Positions 8,856-18,640 are shown, numbered from the stretch's first letter. The stretch is 64,000 bases of DNA from Candidatus Pristimantibacillus lignocellulolyticus (GCA_023639215.1 CP097899.1:4584001-4648000), one strand, 5' to 3'. Notes: generated from the sequence alone by a model not told the origin. Numbers and translations are program-made.

Positions 8856-9913
8856 AGATTAACCTCTTTACCTCGTGTAGAAGATTCATACAAGGCATCC
8901 ATAACTTGAGTAGTAATAAGTGTGTGATCAATATTTGCACGATTTTTTTCCATTGAAATAATAGATTCTAGGAACGCTTTGACTTCCGCAGCAAACATAT
9001 CCTCCTGTACGAAAGTAGCTGCTGTCTCGTATAACATTCCATTTTTACTAGAGTAGATCGTAAAATCGCCACCATACGTTAATTTAATACCCGCTTTAGT
9101 ACCTAGAAATTCTATAAACATCGCACGTTCACCGATATTTTGAGCCCAAGCACCATTTAAATTGATAGTGGGACCATTCGTACGAATTAGACCTGTGATG
9201 AAATCCTCTACATTAAATGTACCATCTAAGATTGGAGGACCTGCCCACATACTTGTATATGCGTAATCTTTCATCTGACTGCCTAGTGCACCGTAAGTAG
9301 AACCTGAAACGGTTAGCGCCTTTGTCTCTTCCCCTAGAATATAGAAGATCAAGTCCAAGAAATGGACACCCCAGTCGATCAATACACCGCCGCCAGACTT
9401 TTCTTTCATTGTGAATGGACCGCCTAAGCCTGGAATTGAACGATGTGAACGGAATGAACAATAGATATGATATAGATCACCGAGTTCTCCTGTCTCAATT
9501 AGCTCTTTAATTTTATTAACTGCAGTGTTGAATCGATTGACTACACCTATGTTAAGTATTTTTTGATTTTCATCTGCAGCTTGTTTCATCTCTAATGCTT
9601 CTGCATAGGTCATCGCTGCCGGTTTTTCACATAGAACATGTTTCCCTGCTTTTAATGCTGCGATTGATATTGGAGCATGAGAAGCATTAGGAGTACATAC
9701 TGAAATTGCATCAATTTCTGGATCAGACAATACTTCATTGAAGTCAGTAGTTGTATATGGAATTCCAAATTCTGTAGCTAATTCATCAGCTCTTTCAATA
9801 ATTCCATCTACCAAATACTTAATTTCCACCATTCCACTTTTAACATATGCTGGCAGATGTTGCGTACGAGCGATTTGACCACAACCAATAATTGCAACTT
9901 TTAATTTCTTCAT
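8852..9913 (-). CDS. Gfo/Idh/MocA family oxidoreductase
   Basis: 353 residues, standard family length. The NAD(P)-binding loop is IIGCGQIARTQH at the N-terminus; the catalytic-Lys motif HVLCEKPAAM follows at about residue 95, and DWGVHFLDLI at about 180 carries the conserved His/Asp of the C-terminal domain. These enzymes oxidise or reduce sugars, cyclitols or their 3-keto derivatives with NAD(P). The SD GGAGG lies 10 bp before ATG. It lies between the KDG-type kinase and the divergent Gfo/Idh/MocA gene, inside the cre-preceded operon. The substrate cannot be named from sequence. Confidence 0.85.
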   Translation of the reverse strand: MKKLKVAIIGCGQIARTQHLPAYVKSGMVEIKYLVDGIIERADELATEFGIPYTTTDFNEVLSDPEIDAISVCTPNASHAPISIAALKAGKHVLCEKPAAMTYAEALEMKQAADENQKILNIGVVNRFNTAVNKIKELIETGELGDLYHIYCSFRSHRSIPGLGGPFTMKEKSGGGVLIDWGVHFLDLIFYILGEETKALTVSGSTYGALGSQMKDYAYTSMWAGPPILDGTFNVEDFITGLIRTNGPTINLNGAWAQNIGERAMFIEFLGTKAGIKLTYGGDFTIYSSKNGMLYETAATFVQEDMFAAEVKAFLESIISMEKNRANIDHTLITTQVMDALYESSTRGKEVNL

Positions 9914-9974
9914 CTTTTCACAGCCTCCGATTTAATAGTCCTATTGATGGATTAAGCTCACAGAAGATTTATAT

Positions 9975-10988
9975 TTAGCGCGAAACGTCTCTCATACCAT
10001 GCTGCATAGCTTGTAAAATTTCTTGTTCAGTTGCTATTGGCGTATCTCCACCAACGGTATGTGCAAGCATTGCAGCAACTACCGCGAATTGAACACTATC
10101 GCTTGGATGTTTACCAGTTAACTCTCCATGTATAATTCCACTTGCAAAAGCATCTCCTGCCCCAACGCGATCATACACTGTAAAACTTTTTGGATCTGAA
10201 TAATGGAACTTCCCTTTTTTAAATATGTAACCATTTAAGGAATGAGTACCATCTTCATTAATTTTTCTATGTGTCCCTGACACTGTTTGCACTCCATAGC
10301 TCTTAGCTACTAGAGGGATCAATTGCTCTAATTGTGCTTTACGCTCAGTTTCGCTAGTCGGTAGTCCAAGAAGATGAATGGCATCCATCTCATTCATGAA
10401 AACGATATCTGAAAGCTGTAGAATCTCGGCATAGTGCGGGCGAGCAAGTTCATATCCTGCTTCTCCCCATAATGAAGGACGATAGTTACAATCAAAGATG
10501 ACTAATTTACCTGCTTTTTTTGCAGATAATGCAATACGCCTTAGCGCTTGACGAATCTGATCGTTCATTGCAAGTGTGATTCCGCATCTGTGAACCGCGT
10601 CAATATCATCCAAATAATTTTCAAAAGAAAACTTTTTAAAGTCTGCTGTATTAAAGCTACTTCCCCAGCGGTCTGAATAAGTCACTCTACTTTGTCTCAC
10701 ACCAAAACCTTGCTCTAAAAAGTAGCTACCGATATACTTACCATCTCTAACGACATATTCTGTCTGAATTCCCAGCCGACGCAAGTATGAAATAGCAGCA
10801 TCACCAAGCGCGTTTTGAGGTAGTACAGACCATAAAATACCCTGATGACCAAAACGAGATAGAGCAGAAACGACATTAACTCCCGTTCCGGAAAAAGAAT
10901 AAAGTAATGTACTGCTTTGTTCCAGTGTTGCATATCGCGGAACCTCTAAACGCATCATTACTTCACCGAAGGATGCGATCTTACTCAT
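9975..10988 (-). CDS. kdgK: PfkB-family sugar kinase, probable 2-dehydro-3-deoxygluconokinase
   Basis: 337 residues. The N-terminal GEVMMRLEVP and the C-terminal PfkB signature DRVGAGDAFASGI (Asp is the catalytic base) identify a ribokinase-fold kinase. FDCNYRPSLWG is the motif typical of 2-keto-3-deoxygluconate kinases. It starts at ATG 10988, overlapping the aldolase stop by 8 bp; the longer frame would need TTG at 10997 and has no better SD. With the preceding KDPG-type aldolase it gives the lower half of a sugar-acid pathway: KDG to KDPG to pyruvate plus glyceraldehyde-3-phosphate. KdgK is preferred over fructokinase because of this context. Confidence 0.82.
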   Translation of the reverse strand: MSKIASFGEVMMRLEVPRYATLEQSSTLLYSFSGTGVNVVSALSRFGHQGILWSVLPQNALGDAAISYLRRLGIQTEYVVRDGKYIGSYFLEQGFGVRQSRVTYSDRWGSSFNTADFKKFSFENYLDDIDAVHRCGITLAMNDQIRQALRRIALSAKKAGKLVIFDCNYRPSLWGEAGYELARPHYAEILQLSDIVFMNEMDAIHLLGLPTSETERKAQLEQLIPLVAKSYGVQTVSGTHRKINEDGTHSLNGYIFKKGKFHYSDPKSFTVYDRVGAGDAFASGIIHGELTGKHPSDSVQFAVVAAMLAHTVGGDTPIATEQEILQAMQHGMRDVSR

Positions 10989-11736
10989 AGCGACCAACCA
11001 CTTCTTTTACCAATTCAAGAAGCAATTGAACATCTTCAATTTTCGTGGCACCTGTTACTGAATCTATAATAGATGTGTATACATGTGGAATAACTTGTGG
11101 AACACCTTCACTTAATGCAATATCTAATATCTGACTGAAATTATCGAGATCAATGCCGCCTGTTGGTTCTAATGCAAAGTCTTCTTCTCCACATGCTTTA
11201 GCAACCAAACGATATTCATCTATAGATTTCAGACCACCCATTGGGAAATATTTCAGTGCATGACCACCCATATCACGCACTAGTGCAATCGCAGCTTTTA
11301 CAGGAACAATTGCTTTTTCCTCTTGTTGCCCACTAAAAACCCCAGTCGATATATTTACAAAACCAGGTTTGCCACACGGTGATACAAGGCTATTAATCCA
11401 GCTATTTCTACTATTTAAATTGGCAGATGTGGCACCAACAGCAGGGAATATTTGATTAATATGTGCTCCTGCATAATGTTTAACGATCTCAGCTACAACA
11501 GCACCTTGGCGGCTATCTCCTGCCCCTAAACCAATCGATACTGCATTATCAATTACTAAGCCATATTCTTTCATTGCCGCTACTGCACTTAGCACATCTG
11601 GATATGCTTTGGATAGAATACCTACTAACACATGTCCTTCTGCAGCTGCAAAAATATCTTTTGCATTTTGAATAGAATTAGTGAGCACATTTAAAGCAAC
11701 TTTACCTTTATATAAACGCTTATCCATATTACTCAT
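10981..11736 (-). CDS. KDGP aldolase family protein (DgaF-like)
   Basis: 251 residues, first gene of the operon. It matches the KDGP-aldolase family that includes DgaF of D-glucosaminate utilisation: GLGAGDSRQ, LKYFPMGGL (likely Schiff-base Lys) and EPTGGIDLDN. It should cleave 2-dehydro-3-deoxy-6-phosphogluconate to pyruvate and glyceraldehyde-3-phosphate. The start is ATG 11736, with GGAGGAG 6 bp upstream; the frame beginning at 11751 would use a TTG inside the SD region. A cre-like box lies about 100 bp upstream. The aldolase chemistry is likely; assignment to glucosaminate rather than another acid sugar is not supported. Confidence 0.8.
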   Translation of the reverse strand: MSNMDKRLYKGKVALNVLTNSIQNAKDIFAAAEGHVLVGILSKAYPDVLSAVAAMKEYGLVIDNAVSIGLGAGDSRQGAVVAEIVKHYAGAHINQIFPAVGATSANLNSRNSWINSLVSPCGKPGFVNISTGVFSGQQEEKAIVPVKAAIALVRDMGGHALKYFPMGGLKSIDEYRLVAKACGEEDFALEPTGGIDLDNFSQILDIALSEGVPQVIPHVYTSIIDSVTGATKIEDVQLLLELVKEVVGRYE

Positions 11737-11834
11737 GTTTGGCTCCTCCAATAATCTGGCTTATTGTTGATGCAAATCGTTTCAATTCATACTTAGCATG
11801 CATCCACTAATGAATAAACTTAGCATAGAAATTT

Positions 11835-11848
11835 TGTAAGCGTTTCCC
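11835..11848. promoter_or_regulatory. cre-like CcpA operator of the sugar-acid operon
   Basis: TGTAAGCGTTTCCC matches the Bacillus cre consensus TGNAANCGNWNNCW except for the last base. It lies about 100 bp before the aldolase start, in the leader of the six-gene operon, so glucose repression through CcpA is expected. Confidence 0.6.
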
Positions 11849-11927
11849 ACATAGTAAACACAGATCTATTCAACCGGTTGTTACTTTACACCTTTCTGTG
11901 GTTTGAAAACATCTATGGGAGTTATTG

Positions 11928-13550
11928 TTATACATTCACATAAATTGAACGATACTCTTTCGGTGTCATTCCTGTCACCGACTTAAATACCGATACAAAA
12001 TATTTGTACTCTTTATATCCTACACGATCAGCTATCTCGAAAACTTTATCATTCGTACCCGCTAATAGACGTTTTGCATGATTGATTCGAACATCATTAA
12101 TGTACTCTTTAAAATTCTTTCCTGTCTTTTGTTTGAAAATATTACTGAAATGATTTGGTGTAATATTCAGCCATAATGCTATTTCAAAAGCTTTAATATC
12201 ATCGCTATAATTTTCAGCAACATATTTCATCGCTTTCTCTACAATCCAAAAGCTTTTGTTATTACACTGTGTTCCTACTAACTCAAATAATTGATGCACT
12301 TCGTCTACAATCTCTTGTTCAACAGATGTATAAGTATTGTGTATATTCAAATCAATATTTTGTTGATTTTCTTGCAATTGTTCCAATGAAAAACTGTTGT
12401 TGTGAAGTCGTTGTCTCAATAACACTTTATGCTCTTCGAAAATAGCAACCAGCTCTGAGCAAAGATATTTTTTATCCCTTAACACTTTCACAAAGTCGCG
12501 TACCATTTTTTCCGCCTCTACCCAATCCTGACGATGTAATATATTTCCTAGTTGACTTACCCATTCTTGCGAAACCGAATGAACACAATTTACTTTTCTT
12601 ATACTTTCAATTAACACACAGTGTTCAGCTGATAAAACAGTGCCCTCATGCAACATATGGTATGGAAGCAGTTTTCTTACCTGTTCACATATTGCAGAGG
12701 TTTGTTTCGAATCATGATAAGGTTCAGATATAGCAAAATACATTTCATTTTCGCGTTTCCATTTTGTTGAAATTTCCTTTAACTTATTTTCTAAGTTTAG
12801 AGAATTGTCACTTTGCTTTTTATCATATATAAAAACGAAGAGAACATTGGGATGATAAAATGAGATAATCGTTTCCATCCCTGCCTCCTGCAAATATGAT
12901 TGGATATGCTCTGTCCAATCTTGCTGCAGCTTACATTTTTCCTCTTTATTCAATGTTCCATAGTATTTATAGTAATCCATTAACTGACTTGCAATAATTC
13001 TGTAGGTCCCACTTGCACCTACCAAACGTCTTAATGGTACCACTTCTTCATCAGAGAAATTTTGTTGAATCGCATTTTTAAACCAAAGAGACTCATCATC
13101 TTTTCCTATTTCAATATTGCTTTCAATATTTTTTTCATTAATACTTTCAACGATCTGGATGACGACTGATTTCAATTCATCGATATCTACTGGCTTTAAT
13201 AAATAATCGCTCACTCCAAGTCTCATCGCACTGCGCGCGTAATCAAAATCCTCATAGCCACTAATCATTACAATTCTAATATTTGGATAGTTCCCTCTTA
13301 TTCGCTCAGCAAGCTTCAGACCATCCATACCATCCATTCGAATATCAGATAATACGATATCAATTGGCTGAGATTGGATAATGTTTAAAGCTTCTTCACC
13401 ATCATAGGCTACGTCCACGACTTCAATTCCGAGTTGACCCCAATCAATTGTTTTTCTTAATCCTTCGCAAATAATTGGTTCATCATCAACGATGATCAAT
13501 CGTTTTAATTGTTGATTTTCCTTAGAAGTTTTATGAAATAGGCTATTCAT
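11928..13550 (-). CDS. YesN-type response regulator, CheY receiver plus AraC HTH
   Basis: 540 residues. The receiver domain (about 17-135) has the acidic pair DDE, the phospho-acceptor Asp in SDIRMDGMDG and the conserved Lys in LLKPVD. A long, poorly conserved middle follows. The C-terminus is a double helix-turn-helix AraC domain (about 440-540) ending in SVTGMTPKEYRSI. It follows its sensor kinase by 3 bp, with GGTGGTGG as SD. By gene context it should activate the neighbouring binding-protein and GH130 promoters, which share a paired operator (18610-18640 and 19919-19949). The domain call is firm; the target set is inferred. Confidence 0.88.
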   Translation of the reverse strand: MNSLFHKTSKENQQLKRLIIVDDEPIICEGLRKTIDWGQLGIEVVDVAYDGEEALNIIQSQPIDIVLSDIRMDGMDGLKLAERIRGNYPNIRIVMISGYEDFDYARSAMRLGVSDYLLKPVDIDELKSVVIQIVESINEKNIESNIEIGKDDESLWFKNAIQQNFSDEEVVPLRRLVGASGTYRIIASQLMDYYKYYGTLNKEEKCKLQQDWTEHIQSYLQEAGMETIISFYHPNVLFVFIYDKKQSDNSLNLENKLKEISTKWKRENEMYFAISEPYHDSKQTSAICEQVRKLLPYHMLHEGTVLSAEHCVLIESIRKVNCVHSVSQEWVSQLGNILHRQDWVEAEKMVRDFVKVLRDKKYLCSELVAIFEEHKVLLRQRLHNNSFSLEQLQENQQNIDLNIHNTYTSVEQEIVDEVHQLFELVGTQCNNKSFWIVEKAMKYVAENYSDDIKAFEIALWLNITPNHFSNIFKQKTGKNFKEYINDVRINHAKRLLAGTNDKVFEIADRVGYKEYKYFVSVFKSVTGMTPKEYRSIYVNV

Positions 13551-13553
13551 GAA

Positions 13554-15332
13554 TTATCCACCACCATTTGAATTGACATAAGGAATCTTAATTCTTATCG
13601 AAGTTCCCTCTTCACGACCAGTAATAAATTCAATGCCAGTTCCAGAGCCAAAATAAATTCTGAGACGTTCATTTATATTTTGTAAAGCTCCAATTTTATC
13701 ATTAGATTGTTGACGATTTCTTAATTTGGCCTGAACATGTTGTAACGTATCCGTATCAATCCCTTTGCCATTATCACGAACATCAATCCATACTTCTTCA
13801 CCATTGCGATATGCATGGACTCTTATCCAATTATTTTTAGATTTTGATATAAAACCATGAATTAAAAAATTTTCCACAAGAGGCTGAATAATCGTCTTAG
13901 GTAAAGTAACATCAGCTAAATCATATTCCATAAACAAACCATAATGTAACCTAGAACCAAGTCTTACTTGATGCAATATGAGATAGGACTGCACAAACTG
14001 CATTTCTTGTAGAAGCGTTGTTTCATAATGACCATTGTTCATACTTGAACGGAAAAATCTAGAGAGCATCTCAATTAAGTGACTTGCTTGCTCTGCATTT
14101 TCTAACCGCGCTGTCCACCTTATCGTATCAAGCGTATTGTATAGGAAATGAGGATCCATCTGACTATGCATTAGCTTCAACTCAGATTCTCTTTCTCTAA
14201 TTTCCATTTTATATTTGTGATCTATCAACTCTTGAATCGTATCTACCATTTTGTTAAACCTGCGACTCAAATCCGATATTTCATTGTTAGATCTTACTGG
14301 AACACGAGCATTGAAATCGCCCATCATAACCCTGGTTGTTTCATTTTTTAATCTCAGAATAGGATTAATAATTGTATATTGAAATCCAATTAATGCAGTA
14401 ATAAGTAGAAGCAATATGCCGAATAACACACCATTCATCATGTGACGAACACTAATTAACTTTTCGTTAATAACCGATTCTGGAATAGCGGTTACTATTG
14501 TCCAATCGGTTCCATCCATCTCCCTTAGAAACGTGTAATAACTGCCATGTTCTGTCTTATATTTCAAATCTCTTACGTTATTATTATTCATATTATAAAT
14601 AATATCATTAGCGTTTAATTGCGTTGTTAGATTTTTATCTGATTGAAGAATTTGCTCTCCGTTTGGACCTACTACAAATACTGCCCCTTCATCACGATAC
14701 TGCTCATTCTCGAGTAACTGTACAATGTTTTTTTCATCTAGTCGAATTGTTAAATTACCAAGTGGTGTCGTTACGTCCTTATAGAGATTGAGCACTCGGA
14801 ATAGAGAGACTACTCTTACCTCACTATTCCAGCCACTATCCACCGCGTAGCTGTCACTCCAAACTATTTTCCCTCGTTTTTTAGTCGCTTCTCTAAGCCA
14901 AAAACTTTCGTCGCCTGTTATGGGCTCTCCCATTTCAATCGAAAAACCATTTAGACCTTTAATCGAAATACTCCTAATGTAAGACTTAGAAAATACGTGA
15001 AAAGTAAGAAATCCTTCAACTGATTCTCTTAATTTTGAATTACTTTCACTGTATTCCTTTGTTTCAGATTGTAAAAAAGCATTAAGATCTGAATTATATA
15101 CAAGATAATTTGCTACATCTTCTACCATTGAGAATTGTTCTTCAAGCTGGTTAGTGACAGTATCTAAATTTCTAAGAGTTGATTCAATATATTGACTTTG
15201 CAAAATTTTGGTATAACTAGATTGTACGAGGATGCCAACTCCTAATGTAGGTAAAATGACGAGTAATAAAAAAATGAGTATGGCGATTTTTCTTAGCCCG
15301 AATTTCCGAAAAAATCGTTTGTTTTTTCGCAT
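13554..15332 (-). CDS. YesM-type sensor histidine kinase
   Basis: About 592 residues. Two transmembrane segments (about 15-38 and 298-320) bracket a large extracellular Cache-like sensor. A HAMP linker follows (NPILRLKNETTRVMMGDFNAR), then the phospho-acceptor box SQMDPHFLYNTLD with His, and an ATPase domain with the G1 box DNGKGID. It should autophosphorylate when the sensor meets its ligand or a liganded binding protein, and pass phosphate to the adjacent YesN-type regulator. The start at 15332 is preferred because AAAGGGG lies 9 bp upstream; the ATG at 15341 directly abuts that SD. Confidence 0.88.
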   Translation of the reverse strand: MRKNKRFFRKFGLRKIAILIFLLLVILPTLGVGILVQSSYTKILQSQYIESTLRNLDTVTNQLEEQFSMVEDVANYLVYNSDLNAFLQSETKEYSESNSKLRESVEGFLTFHVFSKSYIRSISIKGLNGFSIEMGEPITGDESFWLREATKKRGKIVWSDSYAVDSGWNSEVRVVSLFRVLNLYKDVTTPLGNLTIRLDEKNIVQLLENEQYRDEGAVFVVGPNGEQILQSDKNLTTQLNANDIIYNMNNNNVRDLKYKTEHGSYYTFLREMDGTDWTIVTAIPESVINEKLISVRHMMNGVLFGILLLLITALIGFQYTIINPILRLKNETTRVMMGDFNARVPVRSNNEISDLSRRFNKMVDTIQELIDHKYKMEIRERESELKLMHSQMDPHFLYNTLDTIRWTARLENAEQASHLIEMLSRFFRSSMNNGHYETTLLQEMQFVQSYLILHQVRLGSRLHYGLFMEYDLADVTLPKTIIQPLVENFLIHGFISKSKNNWIRVHAYRNGEEVWIDVRDNGKGIDTDTLQHVQAKLRNRQQSNDKIGALQNINERLRIYFGSGTGIEFITGREEGTSIRIKIPYVNSNGGG

Positions 15333-15360
15333 TGGATGCATCCCCTTTATCTAAACCCTT

Positions 15361-16191
15361 TTATCCTTTAACCGCTCCCGCTACCATACCATTTACTAGT
15401 TGCTTTTGAAGCAATAAATAGAAGATGATAATTGGAACTAAGGCAATTGTAAGTGCTGCCATTTGCAAGGTCAAGCTGGCGGTTTCAACTCCTACAAAAT
15501 TAGCTATGCCTAAAGGTAGTGTTTTAAGAGATTCAGAGCTAATTAATACTAATGCAAACAAATATTCGTTCCAGTTATAGATGAAGTTTAGTATAACTAC
15601 AGTTGCAATGGCTGGTCGCGTAATTGGTAAGATAATAGACCAAAATATACGATATAAACCAGCTCCCTCCATAACTCCTGACTCTTCTAGATCTCTAGGG
15701 AAAGTACGCATAAACCCTTCTAGAATAAAGATAGTCAATGAAAGGTGAAAGGCCGTATACGGTAAAATCAACGATAGATACGTATCAAGTAAACTTAAAT
15801 TTTTCATAATCATAAAAATCGGAATCAATGTCGCATGAATAGGTATAAGCATACCCAATAAGAAAAGTGCGTAGGTTGCGCCACGAAGTTTAAATTCAAA
15901 TCGTGATAAGAAATATGCAGCCAAGGAGCCGAGCAAGACCGTTACCATCAAGGATGCAAATGTAATTAACAAACTATTTATAAAATATAAATCCATGTTT
16001 GCAATATCCCACGCTTTTGCGTAGTTAGAGAATTGTAATACTTCAGGCAATGAAAATGGACTAGTTGCATATTCTTGCTCTGTTTTGAAAGAACCTACTA
16101 TCATATAGAAAATAGGAACGATATTGAATAAAGCAAACGCGCCAAGGAACGTGTAAGCTATTACATAATACAACGGTGTCTTTTTGTTCAT
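15361..16191 (-). CDS. carbohydrate ABC transporter permease (MalG/LacG type)
   Basis: 276 residues with six hydrophobic segments. The EAA loop, which contacts the ATPase, is near residue 185 (EESGVMEGAGLYRIFWSIILP). The C-terminal KQLVNGMVAGAVKG is typical of the G-type permease. It starts at ATG 16191 with AAAGGA upstream; the longer frame would use TTG 16227 and overlap the preceding permease. With the F-type permease and the binding lipoprotein it makes an oligosaccharide importer. No ATPase gene is in the locus, so a shared MsmX-type ATPase encoded elsewhere is expected. Confidence 0.88.
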   Translation of the reverse strand: MNKKTPLYYVIAYTFLGAFALFNIVPIFYMIVGSFKTEQEYATSPFSLPEVLQFSNYAKAWDIANMDLYFINSLLITFASLMVTVLLGSLAAYFLSRFEFKLRGATYALFLLGMLIPIHATLIPIFMIMKNLSLLDTYLSLILPYTAFHLSLTIFILEGFMRTFPRDLEESGVMEGAGLYRIFWSIILPITRPAIATVVILNFIYNWNEYLFALVLISSESLKTLPLGIANFVGVETASLTLQMAALTIALVPIIIFYLLLQKQLVNGMVAGAVKG

Positions 16192-16207
16192 ATTGTTCAG
16201 TTCCTTT

Positions 16208-17080
16208 CTAGTTCTTTTCCCTACCAACCCTGTTCGCTATTACGACAACTATAAAACTAAATAATAAGATTAGAATTGAAACTGCACTACCATATCCAAA
16301 TTGTCTACTAACAAATGCATTATTGTACATGTAGATCGTCATAACTTCGGTTTGATGAGCAGGTCCACCACCCGTTAAGATTTGAATCAAGTCAAATACA
16401 CGGAAGGAGTTACTAATGCTAAAAATAATCGTTACTAGAATTGTAGGGCGAATAATTGGAATTGTAATTGTAAATACTTTTCTCAACCCTCTAGCTCCAT
16501 CTAGCTCAGCAGCTTCATTAACTTCACTAGATATATTTTGAAGAGCAGCTAAGAAGATAATCATGTATAATCCACAGTTTTGCCAAATATACGCTAAACT
16601 GATTGATAACATTGACCAATCTGGATCACCTAACCAGTTTTTCTGCCAGCTTTCTAAACCAATAACTCCTAGAATACCATTAAGAAAACCATACTCTGTG
16701 TTATAGATCATCCCCCAAATAAGAGAAACCATTACTGACGAAACTACTACAGGTAGAAAGCCCACCGTTCTAAAAAATCCATTACCCTTTAATCCTTTAT
16801 TAAGTAATAACGCTAGTGCTAACCCAAGAGGAATTTGACCAATAAGGCCTGTAATCATAATAACGACATTGTTTTTTAAGGATAACCAGAATATATCGTC
16901 CTTAAATATATCAACAAAATTTTCAAAACCTATAAAAATTTTTGGTGAAATTCCATCCCAATTAAAAAATGAATAGTATAGAGAAAACAGAATCGGTATA
17001 ATAGCGACCCCAATATAAATGATTAGTGAGGGGAGTAGTCCCACAAATATAGCAAGCTTTGTATTTCGTAATGTATGCAT
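16208..17080 (-). CDS. carbohydrate ABC transporter permease (MalF/LacF type)
   Basis: 290 residues with six transmembrane helices, the first at about 12-32 (LPSLIIYIGVAIIPILFSLY). The EAA-type coupling loop is EVNEAAELDGARGLRKVF at about 190. It pairs with the next gene to form the membrane pore of a CUT1-family sugar importer. It is separated from the binding-protein gene by a strong hairpin (17115-17151), which is likely to lower permease expression relative to the binding protein. Substrate unknown; the nearby GH130 gene points to a mannoside-containing oligosaccharide. Confidence 0.88.
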   Translation of the reverse strand: MHTLRNTKLAIFVGLLPSLIIYIGVAIIPILFSLYYSFFNWDGISPKIFIGFENFVDIFKDDIFWLSLKNNVVIMITGLIGQIPLGLALALLLNKGLKGNGFFRTVGFLPVVVSSVMVSLIWGMIYNTEYGFLNGILGVIGLESWQKNWLGDPDWSMLSISLAYIWQNCGLYMIIFLAALQNISSEVNEAAELDGARGLRKVFTITIPIIRPTILVTIIFSISNSFRVFDLIQILTGGGPAHQTEVMTIYMYNNAFVSRQFGYGSAVSILILLFSFIVVVIANRVGREKN

Positions 17081-17114
17081 TTGGCACCATCCTCCAAATA
17101 GTTCATGTTCTTCT

Positions 17115-17151
17115 TAAAAAGAAGCCAGTGTGAATCACTCTACACTGGCTT
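17115..17151 (-). terminator. intercistronic hairpin after the binding-protein gene
   Basis: Ten-bp perfect arms AAGCCAGTGT and ACACTGGCTT, followed by CUUUUU on the minus strand. It sits about 40 bp past the binding-protein stop and before the permease genes. It probably acts as a leaky terminator or 3'-end stabiliser giving more binding protein than permease. Confidence 0.75.
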
Positions 17152-17192
17152 GTTTGTTACATCTTAAATATAGTAATTAATGATGTGTAGTG

Positions 17193-18506
17193 TTATTTCC
17201 CTATTAATGCTTGTGCATCAGCAGCAACTTCTTCTGGGTTACTTCTACCAACTGTAAGAGCCTGCAAACCATTCTCAATTTCTTTTGCTGCTTGCGTGTT
17301 AATTACTGCATCAAATACTGGTGCAGTACCGTGACTAGTAAGTTCATACATTTCTTTCAAGTAAGGACTAATGTCATCACCCATTTCAACGTTAGCTGGA
17401 ACAAGGATACCTGCTTTTGCCAAATCAACATACAATTCTTCGTGTACAAAGAATTTCATGAATTCAAGTGCTGCAGCTTGTTTCTTCTCATCCAAACCAT
17501 TTTTAATAGAGATACCGAATTGAGCAACACCCGCAGATTCTTTAGGATCACCTAGACCACCTGGAACACTTGGAAACAGTGCGATACCGAATTTATCACC
17601 TTCTTCATTGGTTGTACGAATACGACCATCAACTGTAGCAGATGACATATGCATAGCTGCTTTTCCTTGAATCAAATAGTCTTGAGCTTGAACGGAGTCC
17701 ATGTTGTTCGCATCTACGTTGAAAGCTTCAAGAGCAGTTAACTCCTCAATTACAGCGATTGCTTTTACATACTGAGGATCAGTTAACTTAGCTTCTCCAG
17801 CCATTACTTTCGCCAAGAAATCTGTCCCAGCAAAGCGTTGACCAATAATTGACATGAATGAAGATTGAAGAGGCCATTTTTCTTTGTTTCCTAATGAAAT
17901 CGGAGTAATATTAGCCTCTTTTAGCTTTTTAATCATAGAGATAAACTCTTCATACGTAGTTGGAAATTCAGTATATCCAACTTGCTCTAAATATTCTTTG
18001 TTATAGTAGATAATATCTACAAAGTTACGTTTAGTTGGAATCGCTAATTGATTACCGTTCGCGTTATATCCAACTAGTGATTCAGCAAGCACTACATCAT
18101 TCCAGTTATCCATGTAGTCATTTAGAGGTAATAATAAGTCACCTTTTACTAAAGGATCAAGATCAGCACCAGGCCATACCACATTAATATCAGAGATGTT
18201 GTTTGCCGTTGCAAGTGTAAACAGCTTTGTTTTGTATTGTGCTGCTGCTACTCCATCTTGCTCAATTTTGATATTTGGAAATTTTTCTTCAAAAGCTGCG
18301 ATCCGTGCTTTATATACTTCGTTATCCACGTTTGGAGATGTCCATGGATGCATCATCGTTAAAGTAATTACTTCGTCAGATGAAGAACTTCCATTTTTAC
18401 TACCTGCATTGTTTGACGCATTTTGGTTACCACAAGCTGCTAAAAAAATCATTACCATAGCCATTACTGTACCAAACGAAAATTTTAACCATTTCTTTTG
18501 TTTCAA
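17193..18506 (-). CDS. extracellular sugar-binding lipoprotein of ABC transporter
   Basis: 437 residues. It has a lipoprotein signal peptide with FLAACG (Cys about 25), a Ser/Asn-rich linker, then the two-lobe SBP-type-1 fold starting TLTMMHPWTSPNVDNEV. It captures the oligosaccharide outside the membrane for the two permeases downstream. The start is TTG at 18506, preceded by GGGGAG with about 9 bp spacing; the frame back to 18572 has no SD and would place a polar extension before the signal peptide. A promoter with paired regulator boxes and a cre site lie upstream. Confidence 0.88.
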   Translation of the reverse strand: MKQKKWLKFSFGTVMAMVMIFLAACGNQNASNNAGSKNGSSSSDEVITLTMMHPWTSPNVDNEVYKARIAAFEEKFPNIKIEQDGVAAAQYKTKLFTLATANNISDINVVWPGADLDPLVKGDLLLPLNDYMDNWNDVVLAESLVGYNANGNQLAIPTKRNFVDIIYYNKEYLEQVGYTEFPTTYEEFISMIKKLKEANITPISLGNKEKWPLQSSFMSIIGQRFAGTDFLAKVMAGEAKLTDPQYVKAIAVIEELTALEAFNVDANNMDSVQAQDYLIQGKAAMHMSSATVDGRIRTTNEEGDKFGIALFPSVPGGLGDPKESAGVAQFGISIKNGLDEKKQAAALEFMKFFVHEELYVDLAKAGILVPANVEMGDDISPYLKEMYELTSHGTAPVFDAVINTQAAKEIENGLQALTVGRSNPEEVAADAQALIGK

Positions 18507-18583
18507 AACAATCAGCTCCCCTATAATATGATATCTTTTATGACATGTTTTTTTGTTGATACGTTCATTCATGTCATAAATTT

Positions 18584-18640
18584 ATTGTAAATGCATTTTC
18601 TTCATAAAAATATCCGAACAATTCACGATTATATCCGAAA
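18584..18640 (-). promoter_or_regulatory. putative YesN/AraC-regulated promoter of the binding-protein gene
   Basis: Read on the minus strand, two GGATAT boxes occur as a direct repeat with a 21-bp period (18610-18615 and 18631-18636, each preceded by TC). Exactly 20 bp after the proximal box comes a -10 hexamer TACAAT (18584-18589). No good -35 exists; the proximal box covers that region, as in class-II AraC activation. The GH130 promoter has the same geometry. The 330-bp gap 18507-18836 holds this promoter and the cre box at 18734, and nothing else I can support. Confidence 0.6.
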
